Positions 46,426-55,387 of a stretch of 64,000 nucleotides of DNA are shown here, one piece after another (position 1 is the first letter of the stretch; the number at the start of each line of letters is the position of its first letter). This DNA is from Sulfurospirillum barnesii SES-3. Its GTDB lineage: Bacteria; Campylobacterota; Campylobacteria; Campylobacterales; Sulfurospirillaceae. The position numbers were made by a program, and so were the translations under genes. Below the pieces are notes generated by a model, which was not told where the DNA came from, did not search any database, and saw only the letters and a program-made list of their open reading frames with translations. The stretch covers positions 806,001 through 870,000 of the forward strand of contig NC_018002.1 of NCBI RefSeq assembly GCF_000265295.1, given 5' to 3'.

Positions 46426-47006
46426 GTTCACGTGAAGCAATTTTAAAAGCCATTAAAGAGGCAAAAATAGAGCACAACACAACGCTACCAGAGGTAAATA
46501 TTCCTCATACAACGTATGAAGATTTGGATGGAAAGTTTGCAACAACGCTTGCTAGTGTGGGAGGCAATGCGGTTCATTTGGAAGCGTTAAGTGCGGTAAA
46601 TGGCTACATTGAGGAGCATTATAAAGATGCCCCTGTGATTGTCTCAACCGTTGCTGGAATCAATGGCACAAAAGAGCTTAACGCAACGGATGATCCGCAT
46701 ACGCTTAAAGATGTAGATTTGGCGATTATTCAAGGGGAGTTTGCGGTGGCGGAAAATGGAGCGGTGTGGATTATGGAGTCGGATGCAAGGCACCGTGCGC
46801 TTTATTTTATCGCTCAAAAGTTGATGATTATTGTTCCAAAGGGTGAAGTGGTGCATAGTATGCATGAAGCGTATGAACGAATCCATTTTGAAAGCAAAGA
46901 TATTTTTGGGCTTTTTATCAGCGGACCTTCTAAAACGGCGGATATTGAACAATCTTTGGTGATTGGTGCACACGGCGCAACCGAGGCATGTGTCGTATTT
47001 GTATAA
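46422..47006 (+). CDS. lutC: Lactate utilization protein LutC (LldG)
   Basis: A 194-residue LUD-domain protein with IIQGEFAVAENGAVWI and a closing GPSKTADIEQSLVIGAHGA, typical of LutC. It completes the lutABC set. The complex lets cells grow on L-lactate as electron donor. A second LUD protein is at 4545-5141. No lactate permease is adjacent. A long inverted repeat ends the operon. Confidence 0.95.
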   Translation: MSSREAILKAIKEAKIEHNTTLPEVNIPHTTYEDLDGKFATTLASVGGNAVHLEALSAVNGYIEEHYKDAPVIVSTVAGINGTKELNATDDPHTLKDVDLAIIQGEFAVAENGAVWIMESDARHRALYFIAQKLMIIVPKGEVVHSMHEAYERIHFESKDIFGLFISGPSKTADIEQSLVIGAHGATEACVVFV

Positions 47007-47010
47007 TCTT

Positions 47011-47044
47011 TAATCCTTACATGTAAGTTTACATGTAAGGATTA
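47011..47044. terminator. Inverted ACATGT pair, bidirectional terminator
   Basis: Perfect 16-base arms (TAATCCTTACATGTAA and TTACATGTAAGGATTA) separated by two bases lie between the convergent lutC and EamA genes. The right arm reaches into the EamA stop codon. It is composed of two copies of the recurrent palindrome. Confidence 0.65.
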
Positions 47045-47947
47045 ATCCGCTTTGCCTCTTTTGCTTAATGAGGGCAATTGAGAGATAATAATTCCTCCAA
47101 AAATAACAAAACATGCCAACATTTCGGTTTCACTTAAGCGCTCGTTTAAGAAAATGTACGCCAATAAAACGGTAAAAACAGGTATGAGATTGACAAAGAC
47201 CGAAGCTTTTGAGGCTTCAATACGACTGAGTGCTAAATTAAACATGCCATAGCCTCCAAGGGTTACAACAATACCTAAGTAGCAAATCCATGCAAAGACT
47301 TCTAGATTTAAGTTCATAGGCATGGTAAAGTATTCCCATAGGGCTAAGGGAAAGAAGAAAATGGCTCCAGCAAAGGCTTGAATAGCGGTTAAAAAGAGGG
47401 CTGAGAATTTTTGACTCAAGTAGCGCACGGAAATGGCATACCATGTCCCACACACCATCGCACAAAATTCTAAAAAATTGCCCAAAAGTGGGTTGGAAGC
47501 ACTTTGGCTGCTCTGCGCTCCAAGGCTTAGCCAAATGGCACCTGCAACGGCTAAAACAGAACCAATCACAATACGTTTACTCAAATGTTCTTTCAGTACA
47601 AAACTGGCCGCAATAGCAGTCATTAACGGCATCATGGAGGTAATCATGCCCGCTTGCGATGCGGTGGTAAGTTGCAAGGCTTTGGCTTCAAAAATGAAAT
47701 AAAAGCAAGGTTCAAAGAGGGTGAGTAGCAAGAGGTATTTGACGTCATGGCGTGTAAAAGAGAGTGCTCTGAACTGTTTGATAAAATAGACAAAACATAA
47801 ACTGGCAATGACCATACGACCAAAAACAACGCTCATAGGCCCTAGAGGACCAATAGCCGCTTTAAGCGCAATAAAAGAGCTTGCCCAGGTAAGCATGGCA
47901 ATCAGTAAAAACAAAAGTCCAATAGGGTCTGTTTTGGATTGATTCAT
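47042..47947 (-). CDS. EamA/DMT-family transporter
   Basis: A 301-residue protein with ten predicted membrane helices in two EamA repeats. The first begins LLIAMLTWASSFIALKAAIG. The second contains LGNFLEFCAMVCGTWYAISV and ends LNERLSETEMLACFVIFGG. Members export metabolites such as amino acids. The substrate is unknown. It is transcribed alone, convergent with lutC. Confidence 0.92.
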   Translation of the reverse strand: MNQSKTDPIGLLFLLIAMLTWASSFIALKAAIGPLGPMSVVFGRMVIASLCFVYFIKQFRALSFTRHDVKYLLLLTLFEPCFYFIFEAKALQLTTASQAGMITSMMPLMTAIAASFVLKEHLSKRIVIGSVLAVAGAIWLSLGAQSSQSASNPLLGNFLEFCAMVCGTWYAISVRYLSQKFSALFLTAIQAFAGAIFFFPLALWEYFTMPMNLNLEVFAWICYLGIVVTLGGYGMFNLALSRIEASKASVFVNLIPVFTVLLAYIFLNERLSETEMLACFVIFGGIIISQLPSLSKRGKAD

Positions 47948-48006
47948 AAAACTTCTTTAAAGAAAATGTGGGGCACATTGTACTCTCTTTTTGTTCAAGA
48001 GCGCTT

Positions 48007-48264
48007 TTAGGGCTTTGAAAAGCGTTGGACAATACCTTTAAGGTAGGCTTCTGCTAAAGAGGAGATTTCCGTTTCACTCAGGGTAATGGGTGCGTTATGG
48101 CTAGGAATGTTGTGCAACAATACGCACAGTTGTGTGCAGGTTTTGTAAAGCTCCTCTGGGCTCATACGTACCATGACATCTACTACGTCATTGGGAAGGT
48201 TTTTGGGTTCTAACTGGTGAAGTGCGGTAATGTTGGCTAAAAATGCCTCAAGGGTTGGGTGCAA
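48007..48264 (-). CDS. Hypothetical small helical protein
   Basis: An 85-residue frame, mostly helical by eye (HPTLEAFLANITALHQLEPK, DVVDVMVRMSPEEL), without signal or membrane helix. I place the start at a TTG at 48264, because AAAAAAAGGAATTCT lies directly before it. A TTG at 48288 would overlap that site. I recognise no family. It may be specific to this group. Conservation elsewhere would be needed to be sure it is real. Confidence 0.6.
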   Translation of the reverse strand: MHPTLEAFLANITALHQLEPKNLPNDVVDVMVRMSPEELYKTCTQLCVLLHNIPSHNAPITLSETEISSLAEAYLKGIVQRFSKP

Positions 48265-48395
48265 AAGAATTCCTTTTTTTGTGTGCAATTATGCCACATT
48301 TGACTAAGAAGCATCTAAAAAATCTTTACATGTAAAATCCTTTTACCTCTTTGCACGTTACAATAAATCATCTTTACATGTAAAAAGGATTTCGC

Positions 48396-50195
48396 ATGAG
48401 CATGCACGATTTAGAGGCGTTTGTACGCTCCATTTATCCTTTTGAGCTTTTAAGCAAAAATGAGCTGAGTAAAGCCACCCGTGCGATGAATATTGCCTAT
48501 TATAAAAAAGATGAAATTCTCATCTCGCCTAGTAAAACGGCTTCTTTTTTGTACATTATTCTCAAAGGCGAGGTAGGAGAGTTTAGCGAAGATGAACTCT
48601 TAAAGGTGTACAGCAAATCTAACAGTTTTGATGCCGATGCTCTCATTTATGGACAGAGTGCTAAGCAGTTTAAAGTCTTAGAAGAGCTCATTTGCTACGA
48701 GTTGGACAAAGCCTCTTTTTTGGCATTACTCGATAGCAATGAAGCCTTTAAAGCTTACTTTATTCAAGATCTTGCCAACAAAATACACTCCGCTAAACAA
48801 CGAGAATACACCACCGAGCTCTCAGGCTTTATGATGGCGTTGGTTCGGGAGTGTTACTTGCACACGCCTACCATTGTGGAGAAGGAGTGCTCCATCATGG
48901 AGGCGCTTCGTGAAATGGAGGCGAAAAAGAGCAGTTGCATTGTGGTGCGCTTAGAGGAGGGGTATGGCATCGTGACCGATAGCGTGATTCGCAAACATGT
49001 GCTCTTTAACGGGTATGATAAACACGCTTCCATTGGGGCGATTGCGCTTTATCCGCTCATTGGCATTGAGGCGAGTGATTATCTCTTTAACGCATTGCTT
49101 AGCTTTACCAAACATGCCATTAAACGTCTGGTGGTGATGGAGCATGGGAAGATTATAGGGATTTTAGAGCAGCTTGATTTGCTGAGCTACTTTGCCAACC
49201 ACTCCTATTTAGTGGCAGTGAAAATTAAAAAAGCAGGGAGCATTGAGGAGCTTAAAGAGGCGAGTGGGGATTTTATACATATTATTACCAAGTTACATGT
49301 AAAAGGAACAAAGGTCGATTATATCGCAAAGCTTATCTCGGAGCTCAATGCCAAAGTGTATGAAAAACTCTACTCCATGATCCTTCCTGAGCATTTGGCG
49401 TCCAAGGCGTGTTTGGTGGTCATGGGCAGTGAAGGGCGTAAGGAGCAACTCTTAAAAACCGACCAAGACAATGCTTTGATTATTGAGAATGGGATGGATG
49501 TGAGTCTGTATGAGCCTTATATGAAGCGTTTGAGTGAGACACTCATTGATTTTGGGTATCCGCCGTGTGAGGGAAACATTATGGTCTCCAATCCCTACTG
49601 GTGCAAACACAAAAGTGCTTATCATAAAGAGATAGAACGCTGGTTTGATGCGCCTAGTATGGAAGATGTGATGCACGTAGCCATCTTTTTTGATGCGCAC
49701 ACCATTGCGGGAGATGCTTCGATGCTTAGTGAGCTTAAAGCGGAGCTTTTAAGGCATGTTGAAGCGCAAACAACCTTTATGGCGCACTTTGCAATGCCTG
49801 TATTGGCGTTTGAGACACCCATAGGTTTTTTTGCCAATCTCATTGCCAAAGAGAATAAAATTGATGTCAAAAAAGGGGGCATTTTCCCCATAGTGCATGG
49901 TATTCGCAGTTTAGCCTTAGAGCAGAAAATTGAGGTTGGTGATACCGTTGGACGCATCAAAAAGCTAGCACACATAGGCGTGTTGGAGAGTGACTTTTCA
50001 GGAGCACTCATTGAAGCGCTCGATACCTTTTTAAACCTGCGTCTCAAAGAGCAATTGCAACGAGGCTTTGGCAATCACGTAAACCTTGAGCACCTCAATG
50101 AGTTGGAGTTGGAACTTTTAAAAGACAGCTTTAAAATTGTCAATAAATTTAAAAAGTTTCTCACCCACCACTTTAAACTCTCGATGGTCAGCTAA
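48396..50195 (+). CDS. cNMP-binding/CBS/DUF294 nucleotidyltransferase-like signalling protein
   Basis: A 599-residue protein with four parts. A cyclic-nucleotide-binding-like domain (about 1-130) is followed by a CBS pair (about 145-275). Next comes a DUF294 nucleotidyltransferase domain with MGSEGRKEQLLKTDQDNAL, and finally the helical DUF294 C-terminal domain. The family is linked to nucleotide signalling, and its substrate is not established. Two ACATGT palindromes lie upstream (cores 48328 and 48376). The stop overlaps the exonuclease start by one base (TAATG), a pairing seen in many proteobacteria. Confidence 0.9.
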   Translation: MSMHDLEAFVRSIYPFELLSKNELSKATRAMNIAYYKKDEILISPSKTASFLYIILKGEVGEFSEDELLKVYSKSNSFDADALIYGQSAKQFKVLEELICYELDKASFLALLDSNEAFKAYFIQDLANKIHSAKQREYTTELSGFMMALVRECYLHTPTIVEKECSIMEALREMEAKKSSCIVVRLEEGYGIVTDSVIRKHVLFNGYDKHASIGAIALYPLIGIEASDYLFNALLSFTKHAIKRLVVMEHGKIIGILEQLDLLSYFANHSYLVAVKIKKAGSIEELKEASGDFIHIITKLHVKGTKVDYIAKLISELNAKVYEKLYSMILPEHLASKACLVVMGSEGRKEQLLKTDQDNALIIENGMDVSLYEPYMKRLSETLIDFGYPPCEGNIMVSNPYWCKHKSAYHKEIERWFDAPSMEDVMHVAIFFDAHTIAGDASMLSELKAELLRHVEAQTTFMAHFAMPVLAFETPIGFFANLIAKENKIDVKKGGIFPIVHGIRSLALEQKIEVGDTVGRIKKLAHIGVLESDFSGALIEALDTFLNLRLKEQLQRGFGNHVNLEHLNELELELLKDSFKIVNKFKKFLTHHFKLSMVS

Positions 50196-50806
50196 TGTTT
50201 GCCTCTTTTTTTGCTAAACGCAACGCCCAAAAATTAAACGACGAGCGTTTTCGCTTTTTATTTGATGAAGCACCAGAGGATGAGGTTGTCGTTTTTGACA
50301 CCGAAACCACAGGACTCAATCCTAAAAAAGATGAGATTCTCTCTATCGGTGCGGTGAAAGTAAGAGGCAATACCATCTTAATGTCTGAGAAGTTTGAGCT
50401 TTTTCTCAAACCTCAGTGTGAAGTCGGGGAGTGTAGCATTAAGATTCATCAAATTCGCAATATCGACCTGCAAAATGCCCTCTCTCCTCGTGAAGCGATT
50501 GCGCAGTTTTTACACTTTATAGGCGCACGCCCATTGGTGGGGTACTACCTCGAATTTGACGTTGCGATGATTAACAAATACCTTAAACCGTGGCTGAACA
50601 TTCACCTACCCAATCCCCAAATCGAACTCTCAGGACTCTATCACGACAAAAAAATCAAACGCATCCCTGATGGGGTCATCGACCTGCGCTTTGATGTGAT
50701 GATGAAAGAGCTAGGACTGCCCATTTTTGGTAAACACGACGCTTTAAACGATGCGTTGATGAGTGCGATGATGTATGTGAAGTTGCAGAATATTGGAAAA
50801 TTGTAG
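50195..50806 (+). CDS. DnaQ-like 3'-5' exonuclease
   Basis: A 203-residue DEDDh exonuclease. Motif I is VVFDTETTGLNP, motif II around YYLEFDVAMINKYL, and motif III HDALNDALMSA. It resembles the DNA polymerase III epsilon domain but stands alone, coupled to the DUF294 gene. It would degrade single-stranded DNA or RNA ends. The join with the DUF294 protein suggests a shared regulatory job that is not known. Confidence 0.92.
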   Translation: MFASFFAKRNAQKLNDERFRFLFDEAPEDEVVVFDTETTGLNPKKDEILSIGAVKVRGNTILMSEKFELFLKPQCEVGECSIKIHQIRNIDLQNALSPREAIAQFLHFIGARPLVGYYLEFDVAMINKYLKPWLNIHLPNPQIELSGLYHDKKIKRIPDGVIDLRFDVMMKELGLPIFGKHDALNDALMSAMMYVKLQNIGKL

Positions 50807-50828
50807 GTTTACATGTAAAACCAAAAAT

Positions 50829-50851
50829 CACGAGAGGAAAATCCCCTCGTG
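50829..50851 (-). terminator. Rho-independent terminator of metE
   Basis: On the minus strand CACGAG...CTCGTG with inner GGA/TCC pairs forms a hairpin followed by ATTTTTGGTTTT, eight bases after the metE stop. It may also act on the convergent exonuclease gene. Confidence 0.75.
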
Positions 50852-50859
50852 AAAACACT

Positions 50860-53055
50860 CTATCGGAAGCGTTTCACCGCTTGTATCATGTTAGCAAGGG
50901 CGGCTTTGGTTTCACTCCAGCCTCTAGTTTTAAGTCCACAATCAGGATTTATCCACAACTGCTCTTTAGGAAGTACCTCTAAAAACGCCTTAATCTGTTC
51001 GCTCATCTCCTCCACGCTGGGCACACGAGGGGAATGAATGTCATACACGCCTGGTCCAATTTGCGCTTTGTAGTGGGCTTTTTGGAAGACTTTTAAGAGT
51101 TTATTGCCACTGCGTGATGTCTCAATGGTAATAACATCAGCATCCATCGCCTCAATCGTCTCAATGATGTCATTGAAGTTGCTGTAACACATATGGGTGT
51201 GAATTTGCGTCTGATCCCACGCACTGCACACCGAGGCTTTAAAGCTCTCCACCGCCCATTTTTCGTACGCTTTGATTTTTTCATTGCGCAGAGGATACCC
51301 CTCTTTAAACGCCGCCTCATCGACTTGAATGATTTTAATATCATGGCGCTGAAGCTCATCGACTTCCTCAGCAATCGCACTGGCAACCTCGTACGCCACC
51401 TCACTTTTAGGAATATCATTCCGCACAAACGACCAGTTCAAAATGGTCACAGGTCCTGTGAGCATCCCTTTCATAGGTTTATCGGTCAAGCTTTGCGCAT
51501 AGACACTCCACTCGACACTTAAAGGCTTTCGTCGTTTGACATTGCCGTGTAAAAGAGGAGGCTTGACACATCTGCTTCCATAGCTTTGAACCCATCCGTT
51601 TTCGCTAAACGCAAAACCCTCAAGGAGTTCCCCAAAGTACTCGACCATATCGTTGCGCTCAAATTCGCCATGCACCAACACATCAAGACCTATCTTCTCT
51701 TGAAACGCCACACATTCTTTAATGAGCTCTTTTAAAGCGTTTTCATAGGATTCTTGAGTCATTTCACCTTTTTTATAAGCCAAACGAAGCGTTCGTGTCT
51801 CTTTGGTTTGGGGGAACGAGCCAATGGTGGTGGTTGGAAAAAGCGGAAGGTTGAGTGCTTTTTCTTGAATAAGCGCACGGATACCATAGGGTGAGCGCTT
51901 CGCAAAGTGGTTGGTGTGCGCTTGAATGGTTGGCTTCTCTAACGCTACGTTTTGCGTTGGTTTTTCTTTGCTTGCCCAGAGTGTTTGAAGCGTTTGAAGC
52001 TCCGCTAATTTTTCAAGTGCAAAGCTCAGCTTTTCTTTTACATGTAAAGGGAGTTTTTGCTCAAACGTGGTGGAATAGGGCACATGAAGTAGAGAGCATG
52101 AAGTGCTTAAAATCAGCCTCTCTTCGCCAATCACAGAGGTGATTTTTTCCAAAAGTGCGTAGGATTTGGAGGTATTGTTTTTCCAGACATTGCGTCCATC
52201 AATGAGTCCAGCAATGAGCACTTTGTCGTTTACATGTAAAAGCGCTTCAAGGTTTTCCTCTCCATACACAAAATCAAGTCCAATTCCCCAAATAGGGCAC
52301 TTCCCTAAGACCTCAACGGCTTCATTGGCTTTATCAAAATAGCTCACGACAGCGATGTTGAGGTTGGGTGAAACCCTGCCTAGTTTTTCATACGCAATTT
52401 TAAGAAGCGTGTAAAATTTTGGCTCTAAGCTTTTGGCAAACAAAGGCTCATCAAACTGAACAATAATGCCTTCTCCTAGCAGCTCAATGCTCTTAAGTAC
52501 GCTTGCATAGGCTTCTAAAAGGGCATCAAAAAGCACAAAGGCATCCGTGTTATCGATGGTTTTAGAGAGCGCTAAAAAGGTAATGGGTCCAATAAGATTA
52601 ATCTTTGGCGTAATGCCCAGCGCTTTGGCTTCATTGAACTCTTCGATAATTTTGCTGGTATCGACACTAAAACGGGTCTGTGCGTGAAGTTCTGGGACAA
52701 TGTAGTGGTAGTTTGTGTTAAACCATTTGGTCATCTCCATCGCAGAGCGACTCTCATCGCCCCTTGCCATTGCAAAATAGCGTGTGGTTGCATCTTCAAT
52801 GCCCACAAATCGCTCAGGAATAGCTCCTAAAAGGGTGATGGTATCTAACATCAAATCATAGTAACTAAAATCATTGCACGAAATCACATCAATGCCGTGC
52901 GCTTTTTGATAGCTAAAGTGGCGTGCTCGAAGCTCTTTAGCAACTTCTTTGAGTGCGTTAAGGTCACTTTTCCCCGCCCAGTAAGCTTCAAGAGCAAATT
53001 TTAACTCACGCTTCTCTCCAATACGTGGAAAGCCTGTCACATAGGTTTTTAACAT
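50860..53055 (-). CDS. metE: Cobalamin-independent methionine synthase
   Basis: A 731-residue MetE, slightly shorter than the 750 or so usual. The C-terminal catalytic barrel has the zinc ligands: His and Cys in THMCYSNFND, Glu in ITIETSRSG and Cys in WINPDCGLKTRGW. FPTTTIGSFPQTKETR marks its beginning. It transfers a methyl group from methyltetrahydrofolate to homocysteine without B12. A long leader with its own promoter precedes it. Two ACATGT palindromes lie inside the coding sequence. Confidence 0.96.
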   Translation of the reverse strand: MLKTYVTGFPRIGEKRELKFALEAYWAGKSDLNALKEVAKELRARHFSYQKAHGIDVISCNDFSYYDLMLDTITLLGAIPERFVGIEDATTRYFAMARGDESRSAMEMTKWFNTNYHYIVPELHAQTRFSVDTSKIIEEFNEAKALGITPKINLIGPITFLALSKTIDNTDAFVLFDALLEAYASVLKSIELLGEGIIVQFDEPLFAKSLEPKFYTLLKIAYEKLGRVSPNLNIAVVSYFDKANEAVEVLGKCPIWGIGLDFVYGEENLEALLHVNDKVLIAGLIDGRNVWKNNTSKSYALLEKITSVIGEERLILSTSCSLLHVPYSTTFEQKLPLHVKEKLSFALEKLAELQTLQTLWASKEKPTQNVALEKPTIQAHTNHFAKRSPYGIRALIQEKALNLPLFPTTTIGSFPQTKETRTLRLAYKKGEMTQESYENALKELIKECVAFQEKIGLDVLVHGEFERNDMVEYFGELLEGFAFSENGWVQSYGSRCVKPPLLHGNVKRRKPLSVEWSVYAQSLTDKPMKGMLTGPVTILNWSFVRNDIPKSEVAYEVASAIAEEVDELQRHDIKIIQVDEAAFKEGYPLRNEKIKAYEKWAVESFKASVCSAWDQTQIHTHMCYSNFNDIIETIEAMDADVITIETSRSGNKLLKVFQKAHYKAQIGPGVYDIHSPRVPSVEEMSEQIKAFLEVLPKEQLWINPDCGLKTRGWSETKAALANMIQAVKRFR

Positions 53056-53475
53056 CTTTTTATTCCTTATTATCTTTATTTTTGAATTTAGTATTTGTGT
53101 TATGAAGATAAAAGAAGTGGAGGATGAATACCCGTTCGACGAAAGCTAAAATAGCGGCAAGAGCAGTTACATTTACGGCGTTTTTGGGCGTGTTTTATGG
53201 CTGAGTGGGCGCGCTTTGCAAACAAACGACTGCATCGACACACACGAGGGCGGTAGTGAAAAAGGGCTGAAAAAAGAGAAAGAAGAAGAGGTGGTGGGTC
53301 ATCTTCGTGCAGTTCTTTTTCATTTTCGCCGCAGAAAAGGCGTGTGGTATGAAGGAGGCGTGCGTGTTGGCGTTGGGTTTTGACTTCACTCACGGAAGCT
53401 TGAATGGCGGATAATGAAAAGTAGCCTTTTTTGCCAAAGCCACGAGGTAAACGCACGGAGTGTCCTTTTGAAAAT
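53056..53475 (-). other. Long metE leader with a doubtful frame
   Basis: About 420 bases between the apparent promoter at 53484-53511 and metE, more GC-rich than the surroundings. A frame starting at a GTG near 53460 with AAAAGGACACTCC upstream reads VRLPRGFGKKGYFSLSAIQA and continues to about 53100. However, the later part is Cys-, Arg- and His-rich and not protein-like. I see no B12, SAM or other riboswitch motif that I can name. It may regulate metE. Confidence 0.4.
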
Positions 53476-53483
53476 GTGTGGGC

Positions 53484-53511
53484 ATTATAGCACAACACCT
53501 TTACATGTAAA
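53484..53511 (-). promoter_or_regulatory. Promoter upstream of the metE leader
   Basis: On the minus strand TTTACA (53506-53511), a 16-base spacer and TATAAT (53484-53489). The -35 hexamer is half of an ACATGT palindrome. Confidence 0.6.
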
Positions 53512-53568
53512 AAAATCATTTACCAATTTTTGCTAAAATAAAGCCACTATTTTGATAAAGGAAGAAAG

Positions 53569-54420
53569 ATGGAAGTTGTAAAAACCATTGTATTATTAAC
53601 GCTTATGACACTGTTGTTTGTTTGGGTTGGTGGTATTATGGGAGGGACTCAAGGCATGCTTATAGCACTTGTGATGGCAGGGGTGATGAATTTTGTGAGT
53701 TATTTTTACTCCGATACCCTTGTGCTTCGTCATTATCATGCTGTGGAAGTGAGTCCAAGAGAAGCGAAGGGGCTCTTTGAAATTGTTCAAAAGCTAGCCA
53801 ACAGAGCAAATATTCCTATGCCCAAGGTTTATATTATCCCAGATGGCACTCCCAACGCTTTTGCCACAGGGCGCAATCCTCAAAATGCCGCTGTTGCTGT
53901 GACAGAGGGTTTATTGCAACTTTTGGATGAAAATGAGGTGGAAGCAGTTTTGGCACATGAGTTAAGCCATGTGAGGCATTATGATATTTTAGTCGGAACG
54001 ATTGCTGCAACCATTGCAGGTGCGATAGCCATGATTGCCAATATGCTTCAATGGGGTGCTATGTTTGGAGGCGGTAGAGACAATCGCCCCAATCCTATTT
54101 TAATGTTGGTTTTATCGTTGGTATTGCCTTTAGCGGCTGCGGTGATTCAAATGGCGATTAGCCGAAACCGTGAGTACATGGCAGATGAGGGCGCCGCACG
54201 TTTGACACGCCATCCTGAATGGTTACAAAGTGCTCTTTCAAAACTCTCTACCTACAACAAACGAGGTATGGTGCAAGAGGCAACGACACAGAGTGCACAT
54301 ATGTTTATTATCAACCCCTTTGCAGGGAAAAATATCTCTTTTGCTTCGCTTTTTTCTACCCATCCTTCAACGGAAGATAGAATTGCAAGGTTAGAAGCAT
54401 TAAAGTCACAGATTCGTTAA
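53569..54420 (+). CDS. htpX: HtpX-family membrane zinc metalloprotease
   Basis: A 283-residue M48 protease. Two N-terminal membrane helices are followed by the zinc site AHELSHVRHYD, two more helices, and the third ligand in NREYMADEGAARLT. The ending STHPSTEDRIARL is typical. It degrades misfolded membrane proteins. GAAGGAAGAAAG precedes the ATG. An ACATGT palindrome follows its stop and precedes the cupin gene. Confidence 0.96.
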   Translation: MEVVKTIVLLTLMTLLFVWVGGIMGGTQGMLIALVMAGVMNFVSYFYSDTLVLRHYHAVEVSPREAKGLFEIVQKLANRANIPMPKVYIIPDGTPNAFATGRNPQNAAVAVTEGLLQLLDENEVEAVLAHELSHVRHYDILVGTIAATIAGAIAMIANMLQWGAMFGGGRDNRPNPILMLVLSLVLPLAAAVIQMAISRNREYMADEGAARLTRHPEWLQSALSKLSTYNKRGMVQEATTQSAHMFIINPFAGKNISFASLFSTHPSTEDRIARLEALKSQIR

Positions 54421-54441
54421 TCTTACATGTAAAGGTAAAAA

Positions 54442-54816
54442 ATGAAACAATCACTCCATGAAATCCCCAGTACACCGCTTCAAGCAGGTGAGGGTGCGAG
54501 CATGCAAATGCTTATCTCTTCCCAAACAGCTCCTCATTTTGCGATGCGTAAATTTGTCATTAAAAAAGAGGGCTTTATGCCGTTTCACACCAACACGGTA
54601 GAGCATGAGCAGTATGTCCTTAAAGGAAAAGCCAGAGTGAGAATGGGCGATGAGAGTTTTATTGCGCAAAAAGATGACATTCTTTTTATTCCAGCGGGTG
54701 TTGCACACTCTTATCATGTGATTGGCGATGAAGATTATGAATTTTTGTGTTTAGTCCCTAATCAAGAAGATACCATTGCAATGGTAAAGACAGGTGGGCA
54801 AGGGTGTGGCTGTTAA
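54442..54816 (+). CDS. Cupin-domain protein
   Basis: A 124-residue single cupin barrel. Metal ligands are in MPFHTNTVEHEQYVLKGKAR (two His and Glu) and AGVAHSYHVIGDED (His). It ends with a GGQGCGC tail of three clustered residues Cys-Gly-Cys, which could hold a metal or cluster and is unusual. The reaction is unknown. Possibly cotranscribed with htpX. Confidence 0.88.
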   Translation: MKQSLHEIPSTPLQAGEGASMQMLISSQTAPHFAMRKFVIKKEGFMPFHTNTVEHEQYVLKGKARVRMGDESFIAQKDDILFIPAGVAHSYHVIGDEDYEFLCLVPNQEDTIAMVKTGGQGCGC

Positions 54817-54817
54817 G

Positions 54818-54836
54818 AAGAGGCTTTAAGCCTCTT
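54818..54836. terminator. Bidirectional terminator between cupin and hydrolase genes
   Basis: AAGAGGC, TTTAA, GCCTCTT, then TATTT. A seven-pair stem with a five-base loop directly after the cupin stop. Confidence 0.75.
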
Positions 54837-55372
54837 TATTTGATATGAATTAACGTCTCTAAATAATCATACCCTTCATCCCACATCCCCAAATCACTCT
54901 CACTGTTGATATGGCCACGTTTTCCCAAATCAACCAGTTTACTTCCCCACGCTTTGGCTAGGCGTTGAACATACGGAAAGGTCGCATAAGGATCATTGGT
55001 GCTGGCCAAAATGATGGATGGAAAATTAAAAGCGTTTAGGGGTGTCTTTTCAAAACCGTGAGCAGATTTTGGAAAAAGAGGCTCTTGTGGATTGGGTGGG
55101 GCGACGAGTAAAGCGCCTTTGATGGGCGTATGGGCTTGACTTGCCCACTGTGCGACCACCAAACACGCCAAACTGTGCGCAACAAGCACCACAGGAGATT
55201 GACACTGTTTGAGTGTCGCTTCGAGATTTTCTGCCCACTCTGTAGCATTAGGCTCTTGCCAATCCTTTTGCATCACACGGTAAAAATCAGGATGTGCTTT
55301 TTCCCAATGGCTTTGCCAGTGTTTTTCATCAGAGTTTTGATACCCTGGAAGGATAAGTACGGAAGGATTCAT
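54836..55372 (-). CDS. RBBP9/YdeN-family serine hydrolase
   Basis: A 178-residue alpha/beta hydrolase. It opens with VLILPGYQNSDEKHWQSHWE, has the nucleophile in VAHSLACLVVAQW, the Asp in ASTNDPYA, and the His in GKRGHINSES. This set is typical of the RBBP9/YdeN group. The natural substrate is unknown. It follows cheR in the same direction with a short spacer. Confidence 0.9.
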   Translation of the reverse strand: MNPSVLILPGYQNSDEKHWQSHWEKAHPDFYRVMQKDWQEPNATEWAENLEATLKQCQSPVVLVAHSLACLVVAQWASQAHTPIKGALLVAPPNPQEPLFPKSAHGFEKTPLNAFNFPSIILASTNDPYATFPYVQRLAKAWGSKLVDLGKRGHINSESDLGMWDEGYDYLETLIHIK

Positions 55373-55387
55373 ACCAATGACCTTGCT

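Noticed and set aside
53056-53480. Cobalamin or SAM riboswitch before metE
   Set aside because: I could not find the B12 box or S-box core on the coding strand.
53100-53519. 139-residue protein upstream of metE
   Set aside because: Its later half is a Cys/Arg/His-rich run without domain character. I keep it only as a doubtful frame in the metE leader.
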